This document shows, one piece after another, positions 1 to 8,890 of a DNA stretch of 64,000 nucleotides. The position numbers and the translations under genes were made by a program. The notes under the pieces are model-generated. The model had not been told where the DNA came from, did no database searches, and saw only the letters and a program-made list of their open reading frames with translations. Numbering within the stretch: position 1 is the first letter of the stretch; every line of letters begins with the position of its first letter. The stretch is from Anaerocolumna sp. MB42-C2 (GTDB lineage Bacteria > Bacillota > Clostridia > Lachnospirales > Lachnospiraceae), in assembly GCF_030913705.1 (NCBI RefSeq), contig NZ_CP133190.1:620001-684000 (forward strand), given 5' to 3'.

Positions 1-28
1 ACCAAAACCAATATTCTTTCTGTATCAT
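1..28 (-). CDS. dprA: Start of probable DNA processing protein DprA (partial)
   Basis: Only the first nine codons are inside the window; they read MIQKEYWFW and are preceded by a GAGG ribosome binding site about six bases upstream. In Firmicutes the single-stranded DNA and RecA loader DprA/Smf very often follows yifB/comM on the same strand, and an aromatic-rich start of this kind fits that family. The name is therefore inferred mainly from gene order and the rest of the gene lies beyond the left edge. It would be co-transcribed with the yifB gene, whose stop lies about 80 bases upstream. Confidence 0.45.
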
Positions 29-110
29 CTTTTTCCTCACTTATTATAAATTCCTTTATATACAAATCAATCTTGCTTATGTATATACTCTCGTAATGCT
101 TATTATTTAT

Positions 111-1646
111 CTAATCTTCCCAATATTTCCTGTCTAATGATCTATAACAGATAGCTTCACTTAAATGTTTTTCCTTAATATCCTCCGAACCATCCAAATC
201 AGCTATCGTTCTCGATACTTTTAGTATTCTGTGATATGCCCGCGCGCTTAAGTTCATCTTCGTAAAAGCTTTTTCTATCAGACTCTTTTCTTTTTTACCC
301 AGCTTGCAATAACGGCTTATTGTTTTAGGTGTCAATTGAGAATTAAAATAAAATATTTCATCCTTGTAACGTTCTAACTGTATATCTCTGGCTGCCATTA
401 TCCTCTTCCGGATATTTTCCGAAGTCTCTGACAGTTTATGATTCTCCAGTTCTTTATAGTTAACCTGCAGAGCTTCAATACAGATATCTATCCGGTCTAA
501 TAATGGCCGGCTTATTTTTCCTATATACCTCTTTACTTGATTTATGGAGCAGTTACATTTATTACGGTCCGGATAATATCCGCAGGAACATGGATTCATT
601 GCGGCAACCAGCATAAAATCCGCCGGATATTTGTAAGTTCCGTAAAGTCTTGCAATAGTAACTTCGTTTTCCTCCAGGGGTTGTCTTAAAATTTCAATGG
701 TATTACGGTTAAATTCAGGAAATTCGTCCAGAAACAGGACGCCGAGATGGGCTAAACTTATTTCACCCGGAATAGGAGTTCTGCCGCCTCCGGCTAGTGC
801 CGCAGCAGTGATTGTATGATGGGGAGAGCGAAAAGGTCTTTTTTTAATCAGGGAACAATTATTATTCAGCAAACCAGATACACTGTAGATTTTTGAAATC
901 TCTAAACTTTCTTCAAAGTTAAGTTCCGGCATAATCGTTGGAATTCTTTTAGCCAGCATAGTTTTACCGGCCCCGGGAGGACCGATCATTAGTAAATTGT
1001 GCATTCCGGATACTGCTATCTCGATAGCTCTTTTCGCGAGTTCCTGTCCGGTAACATCCGAAAAGTCCAGATTGTCCATGTCTTCTCTTATAAAAGACAA
1101 ATCTTCCGTATGAATAAAATATGGTTCCAAGATTGTTTCATTATTTAAAAATCTTACTGCCTCCTGCAGATTATTAACACCGTAAACATCAATACCCTGT
1201 ACCACTGCACCTTCCTTAACATTTTCAAAGGGAACGACACAACGTTTAAACCCCAGCTTATATGCATTATAAACGATGGGCAGTACACCATTAACCTTAT
1301 TAATTTTACCATTTAGACTCATTTCACCTATAAAAATTGTTTTATTCAGATTTTCTTGGGGAATATAACCGAAAGCGGTTAAAATTGCGATTGCAATAGG
1401 CAGATCAAATGCAGTACCCTCTTTTCTAAGGTCTGCGGGAGATAAATTAATGGTAATTCTCTTAGCCGGCAGCTGATAACCTGAATTTTTAAGAGAGATT
1501 CTGACTCTTTCCCTGGCCTCTCTTACTTCGGAACCCAGGTAACCAACCAGATCAAAAATTGGTAATCCGTCACTGACATCCGCTTCCACGGATACAATGA
1601 TGCCATCGATTCCGTTTACAGCAGCACTGTAAGCTTTACTAAACAT
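111..1646 (-). CDS. comM: YifB/ComM family Mg-chelatase-like AAA+ ATPase
   Basis: A 511-residue protein of the YifB/ComM family: a Lon-protease-like N-terminal fold (about residues 1-170), then a Mg-chelatase type AAA+ ATPase. Walker A GPPGAGKT lies near residues 222-229 and Walker B VLFLDE near 304-309, followed by an NPCSCGYYP segment and a cysteine cluster typical of the family. Proteobacterial ComM is a hexameric helicase promoting branch migration during natural transformation; the role in Clostridia is less clear. The start at 1646 (MFSKAYSAAVNG) is chosen because AAAGGAG sits six bases upstream and the family begins with this sequence; a longer frame would add 14 unlikely residues. Neighbouring dprA supports a DNA uptake or recombination role. 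Confidence 0.93.
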   Translation of the reverse strand: MFSKAYSAAVNGIDGIIVSVEADVSDGLPIFDLVGYLGSEVREARERVRISLKNSGYQLPAKRITINLSPADLRKEGTAFDLPIAIAILTAFGYIPQENLNKTIFIGEMSLNGKINKVNGVLPIVYNAYKLGFKRCVVPFENVKEGAVVQGIDVYGVNNLQEAVRFLNNETILEPYFIHTEDLSFIREDMDNLDFSDVTGQELAKRAIEIAVSGMHNLLMIGPPGAGKTMLAKRIPTIMPELNFEESLEISKIYSVSGLLNNNCSLIKKRPFRSPHHTITAAALAGGGRTPIPGEISLAHLGVLFLDEFPEFNRNTIEILRQPLEENEVTIARLYGTYKYPADFMLVAAMNPCSCGYYPDRNKCNCSINQVKRYIGKISRPLLDRIDICIEALQVNYKELENHKLSETSENIRKRIMAARDIQLERYKDEIFYFNSQLTPKTISRYCKLGKKEKSLIEKAFTKMNLSARAYHRILKVSRTIADLDGSEDIKEKHLSEAICYRSLDRKYWED

Positions 1647-1696
1647 ATTTGCTCCTTTCATTGTCTCTCCAATAAAAGGAAACATCATCCAGATTC

Positions 1697-1725
1697 AGTA
1701 TAACAAAGAACCTGAATTCTTACAA
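1697..1725 (-). promoter_or_regulatory. Candidate sigma-A promoter of yifB
   Basis: On the minus strand TTGTAA (1720-1725) and TATACT (1697-1702) are separated by 17 bases, about 50 bases upstream of the chosen yifB start. A perfect TTGACA also occurs at 1754-1759, with only a poor -10 (TAGAAA) after 16 bases, and may be a second promoter. Transcription would start near 1690. Confidence 0.45.
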
Positions 1726-1883
1726 GATAATTTTCTACAAAATATAAAGGTTTTGTCAAATATTAAATTATAAATTTACTGTATAATATGGTAAAACAAA
1801 AACATTTATTCCCATATTTAAATAATAAATTGTATAATTTAAGATTAGCAAAACCTATTATCCTGAAAGTATTATAATTCTTT

Positions 1884-2429
1884 TTACTGTGTAACTAATC
1901 CTAAAAGCCATTCTTCCTTTTTAATGGAGTAACATATATCGTCATATACCTTTCCATTATAAATCTGACTTCCCATTCGTAAAATCCCTTCATATGTAAA
2001 ACCGCATTTTTCTATTACCCGTTTGGATTGCACATTAAAAGGATAATGATAAATCGATAACAATGCCAAATCCAACTCTTCGAAAGAATAGCGGATTACT
2101 TCTCTTACCGCCTCCGGAATCAGCCCCATTCCCCAGTAATCTTCGGATAGCACATAACCAAGCATTTTAATATTAGCTGAATTTCTTTTACTGTCATTAT
2201 GCAGTCCGATAGATCCGATTACTTTCCGATTTACTCTATATACAACCGCCCAGACTTCCTCCCGCTCTATAAATGAATTTAGTATTTTCCGTGATTCGTC
2301 AAGACTTTCATGAGGTTTCCATCCGGCCATTGGCCCTACATTAGGATTTTTTGCATACTCATAAAAATCTTCCAAATCAGAAATCTCCCAGTTTCTAAGC
2401 AGTAACCTGTCCGTTTCCAATACTTTCAT
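1884..2429 (-). CDS. GNAT family N-acetyltransferase (RimJ/RimL type)
   Basis: A 181-residue acetyltransferase of the RimJ/RimL-like Acetyltransf_3 group. It opens with the typical ETDRLLLRNW strand, has a beta-4/alpha-3 acetyl-CoA binding region around LSEDYWGMGLIPEAV (near residues 91-106), and a C-terminal NVQSKRVIEKCGF segment in which family members place the Asn and the KxGF loop. These enzymes acetylate amino groups of proteins or small molecules; the substrate cannot be told from sequence. The ATG at 2429 is preferred over the adjoining in-frame GTG because it is about six bases after GGGGAG. The gene stands alone between nrdR and yifB. Confidence 0.85.
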   Translation of the reverse strand: MKVLETDRLLLRNWEISDLEDFYEYAKNPNVGPMAGWKPHESLDESRKILNSFIEREEVWAVVYRVNRKVIGSIGLHNDSKRNSANIKMLGYVLSEDYWGMGLIPEAVREVIRYSFEELDLALLSIYHYPFNVQSKRVIEKCGFTYEGILRMGSQIYNGKVYDDICYSIKKEEWLLGLVTQ

Positions 2430-2468
2430 CACTATCTCCCCTTATTACGAATTTTATAATTACATTTT

Positions 2469-2927
2469 CTAGTTGTCCTTGTCCAGTATCTTCTTTAATT
2501 CATTCATAAAAGTATTTACATCCTTAAATTCTCTGTAAACGGATGCAAATCTCACATATGCAACCGGATCCAAATCTTTTAGTTTATCCATAAGTATTTC
2601 GCCGATAATAGAACTGGGGACTTCCTTTTCTTCCAGATTAAAAATAGCATTTTCTACTTCATCCACTAAAGCGTTAATCTGGTCAACCGATATTGGTCTC
2701 TTATGGCAGGATCTGAATACACCCGCTTCAATCTTGGCCCTGTCATAAGGTTCTCTGTTATTATCTTTTTTAATAACTACCAACGGAATTGCTTCAACCT
2801 TTTCATAGGTTGTAAATCGTTTGGAACATTCATCACATTGACGTCTTCTCCTGATCGAACTGTTATCATCCGCAGGTCTTGAATCGATAACCCTGGTATT
2901 TTCTTTACCGCAAAATGGACACTTCAT
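2469..2927 (-). CDS. nrdR: Transcriptional repressor NrdR
   Basis: A 152-residue NrdR, the usual family length. The N-terminal zinc ribbon has Cys3, Cys6, Cys31 and Cys34, with the DSRP and RRRRQCDEC signatures, and residues about 49-139 form an ATP-cone that senses ATP/dATP. NrdR represses ribonucleotide reductase genes. No nrd genes are in the window, so it acts elsewhere on the chromosome. Conserved synteny with ymxH, sigG and sigE matches other Clostridia. The ribosome binding site is weak (GGGTG), and the 5' side contains a strongly foldable leader described separately. Confidence 0.96.
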   Translation of the reverse strand: MKCPFCGKENTRVIDSRPADDNSSIRRRRQCDECSKRFTTYEKVEAIPLVVIKKDNNREPYDRAKIEAGVFRSCHKRPISVDQINALVDEVENAIFNLEEKEVPSSIIGEILMDKLKDLDPVAYVRFASVYREFKDVNTFMNELKKILDKDN

Positions 2928-2957
2928 TGTTTACACCCATTGCAATCTGCAATTGCA

Positions 2958-3068
2958 TACCGCAGACAAACCTGCGGTACTGCCACATAATAAAATGTGA
3001 AACAAGTTTCACAGGTTGAAAGAATCTGTATGTGGCATCCTTTCTTTTCTTATATTTTCTTTCAACCT
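2958..3068 (-). promoter_or_regulatory. Foldable leader of nrdR with pseudoknot-like alternative stems
   Basis: This lies in the 367-base gap between nrdR and ymxH. On the minus strand a perfect 12-bp stem joins 3057-3068 to 3013-3024 (AGGTTGAAAGAA with its complement). An 8-bp stem joins 3029-3036 to 2982-2989 (GCCACATA with TATGTGGC). The arms interleave, so the two stems form a pseudoknot or exclude one another. An inner GTGAAAC/GTTTCAC hairpin and an ACCGCAG/CTGCGGT hairpin (about 2958-2979) follow towards the nrdR start. I do not recognise a known riboswitch class. The remaining upstream part (3069-3294) is AT-rich, with no feature I can name. Confidence 0.4.
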
Positions 3069-3294
3069 AATACTTCTTCTTTTTATCAATTTTGCTAATT
3101 AACCCTAAATTAACGTAAAATCCTTCCTATATTAATTTAGTTCTTTTCTTTCCAATATTTTAATATAATTATAGCTCGATTATATTGAAGTTTTGCCTTT
3201 TGGTCAAGTCATTTTCTACATATATCCATATTTTGAAACATATATTAAATAATAAATGCAGCTGCTTAACCGAATCCAGTGAGGTGTTAGCAAG

Positions 3295-3558
3295 ATGAGA
3301 ATGTGTGAATTAAAAGAAAAAGAAGTAATAAACTGCAGAGACGGTGAAAGACTTGGCTATATTTGTGATTTGGAAATTGATATCCATACCGGAATTGTTG
3401 TTCGTCTTATTGTGCCCGGTCCATGTAAGATATGGGGTATCTTAGGCAGAGATCAGGAATATATCATTGATTATACCTGTATAAAACAGATTGGTGCTGA
3501 TGTAATCCTTGTAGATATTGATGCGGAAAAAGCTCTTGTAAAATCCGCTTTTCTTTAA
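3295..3558 (+). CDS. YlmC/YmxH family sporulation-associated PRC-barrel protein
   Basis: An 87-residue protein with one PRC-barrel-like domain of the YlmC/YmxH family: CELKEKEVINCRDGERLGY at the start, IVRLIVPGP in the middle, and the IKQIGADVILVD segment at the end. The fold is a small beta barrel thought to mediate protein contacts. Family members sit beside sporulation genes in many Clostridia and Bacilli, but their biochemical function is not established. It is the only plus-strand gene in the first 39 kb and runs convergently to sigG, sharing a bidirectional terminator with it. A GAGGTG ribosome binding site precedes the ATG. Confidence 0.85.
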   Translation: MRMCELKEKEVINCRDGERLGYICDLEIDIHTGIVVRLIVPGPCKIWGILGRDQEYIIDYTCIKQIGADVILVDIDAEKALVKSAFL

Positions 3559-3562
3559 AATT

Positions 3563-3635
3563 GGTTGTCGCAAAATTTAGTAAATAATATAAATAAAATA
3601 GGATTTATATTTTAAAATTTTGCAACAACCTTTAT
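3563..3635. terminator. Bidirectional terminator between ymxH and sigG
   Basis: A 16-base arm at 3563-3578 (GGTTGTCGCAAAATTT) pairs with 3615-3630 with a single mismatch. A T-rich stretch follows on the plus strand and an AATTTTAAA stretch on the minus strand. It lies just after the ymxH stop and just before the end of the convergent sigG gene, so it can end both. Confidence 0.7.
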
Positions 3636-3653
3636 TATTTTATATTCTGAAAT

Positions 3654-4433
3654 TTATTGCACCAAATAATTTTTCATACTTTTTAATGCCGATTTTTCAA
3701 GTCTGGAAACTTGAGCCTGGGAGATACATATTTCTTTTGCTACCTCCATCTGTGTTTTACCTTCATAAAAGCGAAGTTCAATTATATTTCTTTCACGTTC
3801 AGATAATTTGGATAGGGCCTCTTTTAAAGAAATTTCCTCAACCCAGTTTTCTTCCTTATTTTTTTTATCACTGACCTGATCCATAATATAAAGTGTATCG
3901 CCGCCTTCCGAATAAACAGGCTCATAAAGTGAGACCGGGCTTTGTATTGCATCTAATGCAAATACGATATCCTCTTTGCTCAAGCCTATTTCATCAGCGA
4001 TTTCACAAACGGTCGGTTCTTTGTCATTCTTTTTTAATAAAGCTTCTTTTGCATAAATAGCTTTATAGGCGGTATCCCTAAGAGAACGGCTGACACGTAT
4101 GCTGTTATTATCTCTTAAATAGCGCCTTATTTCACCAATTATCATTGGGACAGCATAAGTTGAGAATTTAACATTTTGAGTAATGTCAAAATTATCAATG
4201 GCTTTCATAAGTCCTATACAGCCTATTTGAAATAAATCATCCACATTTTCATTACTATTGGAAAAACGTTGTATAATACTAAGTACTAACCGAAGATTAC
4301 CTTTTATATATAATTCCCTTGCTTCTTTATCCCCCTTTAATATACGCTTAAATAATTCTTCCTTTTCACTATTGTTCAATAATGGTAATTTAGACGTATT
4401 TACACCACATATTTCTACCTTATAAAGAGCCAT
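3654..4433 (-). CDS. sigG: RNA polymerase sporulation sigma factor SigG
   Basis: A 259-residue sigma-70 family factor closely matching Bacillus subtilis sigma-G: KVEICGVNTSKLPLL at the N-terminus, NLRLVLSIIQRF and DDLFQIGCIGLMKAIDNFD in region 2, KFSTYAVPMIIGEIRRYLRDN in region 3, and the helix-turn-helix QMEVAKEICISQAQVSRLEKS in region 4.2. Sigma-G drives late forespore genes after engulfment. The ATG at 4433 is chosen because GGGAGG lies seven bases upstream and the family starts there; five extra upstream codons are ignored. It follows sigE on the same strand at about 100 bp. That gap contains GTATA followed 16-17 bases later by TGAATCATTA, a weak candidate for a sigma-F type promoter. Confidence 0.96.
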   Translation of the reverse strand: MALYKVEICGVNTSKLPLLNNSEKEELFKRILKGDKEARELYIKGNLRLVLSIIQRFSNSNENVDDLFQIGCIGLMKAIDNFDITQNVKFSTYAVPMIIGEIRRYLRDNNSIRVSRSLRDTAYKAIYAKEALLKKNDKEPTVCEIADEIGLSKEDIVFALDAIQSPVSLYEPVYSEGGDTLYIMDQVSDKKNKEENWVEEISLKEALSKLSERERNIIELRFYEGKTQMEVAKEICISQAQVSRLEKSALKSMKNYLVQ

Positions 4434-4536
4434 ATTGAAACCTCCCAAATTATATTTCTAAATTAATGATTCACTATTTGGGTTCTCTTTATACGATAAA
4501 TTAGAATGTAATAATTTCCTTTTTTGGCAATAAATT

Positions 4537-5277
4537 TTATTCCAGCCTTAACATTTCTTTTTTCAACCTTTTTATTATTTTCTTTTCTAATCTGGAAATA
4601 TATGATTGAGAAATTCCTAAGAGATCCGCCACTTCTTTCTGGGTTCTCTCATTCCCATCCTCCGTGTTTAAGCCAAATCTTAACTGTACTATAATTCGTT
4701 CTCTTTCACTGAGTTTTGATAAAGCTTTTCCTAAAAGTTTCCGATCCACCTCTTCTTCAATATTTTTATAGATAACATCTTCTTCCGTACCTAAAATATC
4801 GGATAAAAGCAATTCGTTTCCATCCCAGTCCACATTTAAAGGCTCATCAATGGATACTTCCAGTTTTGTTTTATTATTTCTCCTTAAATACATTAATATT
4901 TCATTTTCGATACATCTGGAAGCATATGTTGCAAGCTTAATATTTTTGTCCGGATTATATGTATTAATTGCTTTAATTAAACCGATTGTACCTATGGAAA
5001 TCAAATCTTCCACCCCGACACCGGTATTATCAAACTTTTTAGCTATATATACTACCAACCGCAAATTATGTTCAACCAAAATAGATTTTGCCTCTGAATC
5101 ATATTCCGTTCCCAGTTTTGCAATTTCCTCCGCTTCCCTTTCTGCATCTAACGGTGCGGGAAGAACCTCTGCTCCACCAATATAATGTATATCTCCATGA
5201 CCGCTAAATAATATACTTCTAAAGTCAGGAATAACCCTAAATTGAATTTTATTTGGTATTGTAATTTTCAATAGCAT
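4537..5277 (-). CDS. sigE: RNA polymerase sporulation sigma factor SigE (pro-form)
   Basis: A 246-residue sigma factor with the long N-terminal extension of pro-sigma-E (about residues 1-30, before the [12 protein letters not shown] block). Region 2 includes [13 protein letters not shown] and [20 protein letters not shown]; region 4 includes the helix-turn-helix [21 protein letters not shown]. Sigma-E is the first mother-cell sporulation sigma factor and is held inactive until SpoIIGA removes the pro-sequence. spoIIGA lies immediately upstream (57 bases), as in Bacillus. A GGGAGG ribosome binding site lies about 11 bases before the ATG, slightly farther than usual. Confidence 0.96.
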   Translation of the reverse strand: MLLKITIPNKIQFRVIPDFRSILFSGHGDIHYIGGAEVLPAPLDAEREAEEIAKLGTEYDSEAKSILVEHNLRLVVYIAKKFDNTGVGVEDLISIGTIGLIKAINTYNPDKNIKLATYASRCIENEILMYLRRNNKTKLEVSIDEPLNVDWDGNELLLSDILGTEEDVIYKNIEEEVDRKLLGKALSKLSERERIIVQLRFGLNTEDGNERTQKEVADLLGISQSYISRLEKKIIKRLKKEMLRLE

Positions 5278-5334
5278 TTTTTACTTTTCCTCCCTTTACA
5301 CTTTCACCCAATGCACCACTTCCGTACCTATCTG

Positions 5335-6297
5335 TCACATAATACCCCTATGTAAAATAACCTGATATTCCCGTCTTTTTGACAACTTTTCTTTGTTAAT
5401 GGCCGTATATACTTTCTCACTGTATATCTTTTCATCACCATTAAATATAACTACCCGATTCATCACTATTGCAGGTAACATACCGTTTTTTTTACCGATT
5501 GAATGATATGGAATCATCATAATATTAAAAAACTCCTCTTCCTGCTCCTGTAAACTGCTGTTTTGTAATGAATTTTCCCTATCATTTAAAAAGGTGCGCC
5601 CTCCATCTAAAGTATCTGACAGTATTTGCAGTCGATTCTTTTGATGTACCGTTAATAACGGTTCTAATGCAGCTAATTCTGCAATTATTACCGGCTTTCC
5701 ATAAATCGGATCATGTAAATCATTACCTGTATCTAACAATCCGATTATTCGAACACTCTTGTCTCCATAGGTTAATTCTGTCTCGTAAGTCTGTAATTCT
5801 TTGCTGCGTAAGTTTTTTAAAGTGAGAATAAAGATCTTCACTGCTAAAGTACCTACAAGGACCGCCAGGACAAAATAAGCCATGTTTTGATTCTGAAATA
5901 ATCTTCCATGAATTAACTCTGTGAAATAATATCCCAACATGGAATGATAATAAAGAGAATTTAATACTCCACCTAAAAAAAATGTGGTAATATAAAGTAT
6001 AGCAACCGCTTTTAATGTAGCTGCCAGGTTTCTAAACTGAAATGAAACAATTATCATAGCAAAACAAATTACGACATAAGCAGCTAAAAATTGTATCAGA
6101 CCGTTTAGCCCCTGTAAAACCGCCAGTATACAAGCTCCCAAGGCTCCTATTGCAGCTCCTGACAATAATCGGAATATTGAATTTTTATACTTTAATATTT
6201 TCCTTACTATCCATAGTAATAGGATATCCATGATAAAATTAATAATAAAAATTACATCTACATAAATCTCAAGGTACAAGTCCACCCCCGCTTCCAT
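5335..6297 (-). CDS. spoIIGA: Sigma-E processing peptidase SpoIIGA
   Basis: A 320-residue membrane aspartic protease that activates pro-sigma-E in the mother cell. About five hydrophobic segments fill residues 10-155. A cytosolic protease domain follows, with the signature LLDTGNDLHDP; the catalytic aspartate is near residue 189. SpoIIGA acts as a dimer and is triggered from the forespore through SpoIIR. The start is uncertain: the ATG at 6297 has no good ribosome binding site, whereas an in-frame TTG at 6279 lies five bases after a GGGGG run and would begin with LYLEIYVDVIF, closer to the Bacillus N-terminus. It forms an operon with sigE. Confidence 0.92.
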   Translation of the reverse strand: MEAGVDLYLEIYVDVIFIINFIMDILLLWIVRKILKYKNSIFRLLSGAAIGALGACILAVLQGLNGLIQFLAAYVVICFAMIIVSFQFRNLAATLKAVAILYITTFFLGGVLNSLYYHSMLGYYFTELIHGRLFQNQNMAYFVLAVLVGTLAVKIFILTLKNLRSKELQTYETELTYGDKSVRIIGLLDTGNDLHDPIYGKPVIIAELAALEPLLTVHQKNRLQILSDTLDGGRTFLNDRENSLQNSSLQEQEEEFFNIMMIPYHSIGKKNGMLPAIVMNRVVIFNGDEKIYSEKVYTAINKEKLSKRREYQVILHRGIM

Positions 6298-6316
6298 AAC
6301 TTGTATTTCTTTACCT

Positions 6317-6349
6317 ATTATAGCTTCTTTACCTTGTATAATTTGTCAT
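6317..6349 (-). promoter_or_regulatory. Candidate spoIIG promoter with Spo0A-type long spacer
   Basis: On the minus strand ATGACA (6344-6349) and TATAAT (6317-6322) are separated by 21 bases. In Bacillus subtilis the spoIIG promoter has an unusually long spacer (22 bases) and depends on Spo0A. The sequence TTTGTCATT on the opposite strand overlaps the -35 and is close to a 0A box. The position, just upstream of spoIIGA, fits. The rest of this 354-base gap back to ftsZ holds only the ftsZ terminator. Confidence 0.45.
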
Positions 6350-6573
6350 TTTCTGGTAATTAATTTCTCTTTTTCATTTACTCATACTTACAAAATAATA
6401 GTTATATATCACTTAGGTGCTTAAATATGTAATAATTTTACATTTTTTATCTTTTAATCGCAGCATATTATGTCCTGTCAGTTCCCTGTTACCGGAAACA
6501 GTATGCTGGTTCACTTCATCTGATGTATGTATAAATTGGTTAAAAATACATATAAATTCTTATTCTGTTACAC

Positions 6574-6614
6574 GAAAAAAAACCTGTCCCAACTTTATGA
6601 AAAGTTGAGACAGG
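6574..6614 (-). terminator. Rho-independent terminator of ftsZ
   Basis: On the minus strand a 14-bp stem (CCTGTCTCAACTTT paired with AAAGTTGGGACAGG, one G-T pair, four-base loop, 6583-6614) is followed by eight or more T residues (6574-6582). It lies about 40 bases after the ftsZ stop, so it separates ftsZ transcription from spoIIGA. Confidence 0.85.
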
Positions 6615-6651
6615 CTCTTATTAAATATTTATTTAATTATTTATTTATGAA

Positions 6652-7893
6652 TTATTTATGATTCCTATTTTTCTGAAGAAATTCCGGTATTTTTATTCCG
6701 CTTGGTTCTGCCGTACCGGTATTAAATGGACTACTGCCGGAAGAAACAGGACTTGAACCTGGGTAGTTTTGTGAAGGTGTTCTATTTATATTGTTGCTGG
6801 TACTTGTGGCTGCCACCTGTGATTGTGCTTTCGAATAAGAGGAGGAAGTATTTACTCCACTGTTAAATTTATACTCTGGCCTGGTATTGGGTTGTTTTAA
6901 AAAACTAGGTCCTGATACATGTTGTTCTCCTGCTGCTGATGTTTTACTGTCTAAACCCGTAGCAATAACGGTAATAGTAGCCTCATCCGGAGTCGTATCA
7001 TCATACATAGCACCAAAAATAATATTCGCTGCATCACCGGATAGTTCCTGAACCATTGTTGCAGCTTCATTGGCTTCAATAAGACTTATATCACCGGAAA
7101 TATTAATGATAACATGAGAAGCTCCCTTAATAGTAGTTTCCAATAATGGGCTGGTGATAGCCTGATTTACTGCATTCACGCACTTATCGTCACCTTTGCC
7201 AACACCAATACCGATGTGTGCTACTCCTTTATCTTTCATAACTGTCTGTACATCAGCAAAATCCAGGTTAATCAGACCCGGAACATTGATTAAATCCGTA
7301 ATTCCCTGTACACCCTGCTGTAATACTTCATCTGCTTTTCTAAGTGCATCCGGCATAGTAGTTCTTCGGTCTACAATCTCAAGTAATTTATCATTAGGAA
7401 TTACAATCAAGGTATCTACATGTTCCTTCAGTTTTTCGATTCCGCTTAATGCGTTGTTCATACGGGCTTTTGCTTCAAATTTAAACGGTTTTGTTACAAT
7501 TCCTACCGTTAAGATCCCCATCTCTTTGGCAATCTGAGCAACCACCGGTGCTGCGCCGGTTCCAGTTCCGCCACCCATACCACAGGTAACAAACACCATA
7601 TCCGAGCCTTTGATAATTTCAGTTAACTCTTCTCTGCTCTCTTCAGCGGCCTGGGCTCCGATTTCAGGCTGAGCACCTGCTCCTAACCCTTTCGTTAACT
7701 TTTCGCCAATTTGAACACACTGTGGTGCTTTACAATTTTTTAAGTGTTGTTTATCCGTATTAACACAAATAAAATCCACTCCGATAATATTCTCTTCAAT
7801 CATTCTATTAACAGCGTTATTCCCTGCACCCCCTACTCCAATAACAAGTATTTTTGCAGATGAATCAGCTTCATTTGTTCTTATCTCAAGCAA
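6652..7893 (-). CDS. ftsZ: Cell division protein FtsZ
   Basis: A 413-residue tubulin-like GTPase that forms the Z ring. The GTP-binding tubulin signature GGGTGTGAA lies near residues 107-115, the T7 synergy loop NLDFADV near 208-214, and a Ser/Thr/Pro-rich linker (about 320-398) ends in the conserved C-terminal peptide IKIPEFLQ that docks partners such as SepF. Translation starts at a TTG codon, preceded by AAGGAGG with a seven-base gap. It follows ftsQ after about 200 bases containing its own promoter and ends at a strong terminator. No ftsA accompanies it, so membrane anchoring probably relies on SepF elsewhere. Confidence 0.98.
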   Translation of the reverse strand: MLEIRTNEADSSAKILVIGVGGAGNNAVNRMIEENIIGVDFICVNTDKQHLKNCKAPQCVQIGEKLTKGLGAGAQPEIGAQAAEESREELTEIIKGSDMVFVTCGMGGGTGTGAAPVVAQIAKEMGILTVGIVTKPFKFEAKARMNNALSGIEKLKEHVDTLIVIPNDKLLEIVDRRTTMPDALRKADEVLQQGVQGITDLINVPGLINLDFADVQTVMKDKGVAHIGIGVGKGDDKCVNAVNQAITSPLLETTIKGASHVIINISGDISLIEANEAATMVQELSGDAANIIFGAMYDDTTPDEATITVIATGLDSKTSAAGEQHVSGPSFLKQPNTRPEYKFNSGVNTSSSYSKAQSQVAATSTSNNINRTPSQNYPGSSPVSSGSSPFNTGTAEPSGIKIPEFLQKNRNHK

Positions 7894-8048
7894 GGTACTT
7901 CCTCCTTCACTATACTAATCGTTCTAGACTATATTTCATAACCCTTATAAACTAATAACATATTCAAATGACAATTAATTTTTCCTTTTATATGCTTGTC
8001 CTACTTGTATGTATAATTAGACGAGTATATTCTTTAATCCTATAGTAT

Positions 8049-8077
8049 ATAATATCTTTAATTACTAAAATAATCAA
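8049..8077 (-). promoter_or_regulatory. Candidate promoter of ftsZ
   Basis: TTGATT (8072-8077) and TATTAT (8049-8054) are separated by 17 bases on the minus strand, in the 202-base gap between ftsQ and ftsZ. This gives a leader of about 150 bases before the TTG start. It would let ftsZ be expressed apart from the upstream dcw genes. Confidence 0.4.
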
Positions 8078-8095
8078 CCCTAAATTTATATTTTT

Positions 8096-8842
8096 TTACT
8101 CTAAGGGTTTGGCAATTATTTCATCTTGTTTCTCATTAAAGTCCGTCATATCCAAAATTATTTTTCTGCCTTTTGCTTTTGGTAGTACATTCTTTAATTC
8201 AGCAATCTGTTCATCATAAGTATCTCTTTTTCCTAATAAAATCTTAATATCTCCGCTGTATAACGTCACTTCTAAATTTGGATTAAATTGAATCGTATTT
8301 ATTTTTAATCCAAATTTCTTAATCAGCTGTGTAATATTAAGAATTATATGAAACATGGACTTTTTCTGAACGTCAAGTTTCTCATATAAAATAATCCGGT
8401 CAAAGCTTAATCCGGTTATAAACGGAACCTCGTCCAGTTTTTCATTCGAACTCTCCACAACAATACCATCTTTATCAAAATACATGTAACCACCCATAAA
8501 TTCTATGCAGCCGGTGACCACTTTCTCATATACATGGATTTTGACTGTATTTTTGTTAACCAGTTCAACATCTATATCTTCGACAAATGGAATACTCTCT
8601 ACCTTTCCGTATTTATATCGCAGATAAAGTAAGATTGTATTCCAATCTGTCTTTTTCGTAATCACTTTGTCTTGTAATTCTTCATCTGTATAATGATTGC
8701 TGCCTTCTACAATTACCGTATCCAGCCTGCAGGTTACAAACAGTATAAACGCAGGAATGATTATAACAAGGCAGAGAATCAGCAATTTCATGAAACCCAG
8801 TAATAAACCGTTATTATGATATTTTTCCCTCTGTTCCCTCAT
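8096..8842 (-). CDS. ftsQ: Cell division protein FtsQ/DivIB
   Basis: A 248-residue bitopic membrane protein. A short basic cytosolic tail is followed by one transmembrane helix (about residues 13-38), a POTRA domain starting at LDTVIVEGSNHYTDEEL (about 41-110), and a beta domain. FtsQ/DivIB joins FtsL and DivIC in the complex that activates septal synthases FtsW and FtsI. AGGAG lies five bases before the ATG. Its place between murA and ftsZ is standard for the dcw cluster of this group. Confidence 0.88.
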   Translation of the reverse strand: MREQREKYHNNGLLLGFMKLLILCLVIIIPAFILFVTCRLDTVIVEGSNHYTDEELQDKVITKKTDWNTILLYLRYKYGKVESIPFVEDIDVELVNKNTVKIHVYEKVVTGCIEFMGGYMYFDKDGIVVESSNEKLDEVPFITGLSFDRIILYEKLDVQKKSMFHIILNITQLIKKFGLKINTIQFNPNLEVTLYSGDIKILLGKRDTYDEQIAELKNVLPKAKGRKIILDMTDFNEKQDEIIAKPLE

Positions 8843-8890
8843 ATCAGCTCCTATCGTATTCCCTGTGCACTGTTTGCTGCTTTTGTTATA

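Noticed and set aside
2958-2979. nrdR leader hairpin as a cobalamin riboswitch
   Set aside because: Cobalamin riboswitches control nrd genes in some bacteria, but the B12 box and the other conserved segments are not present here.
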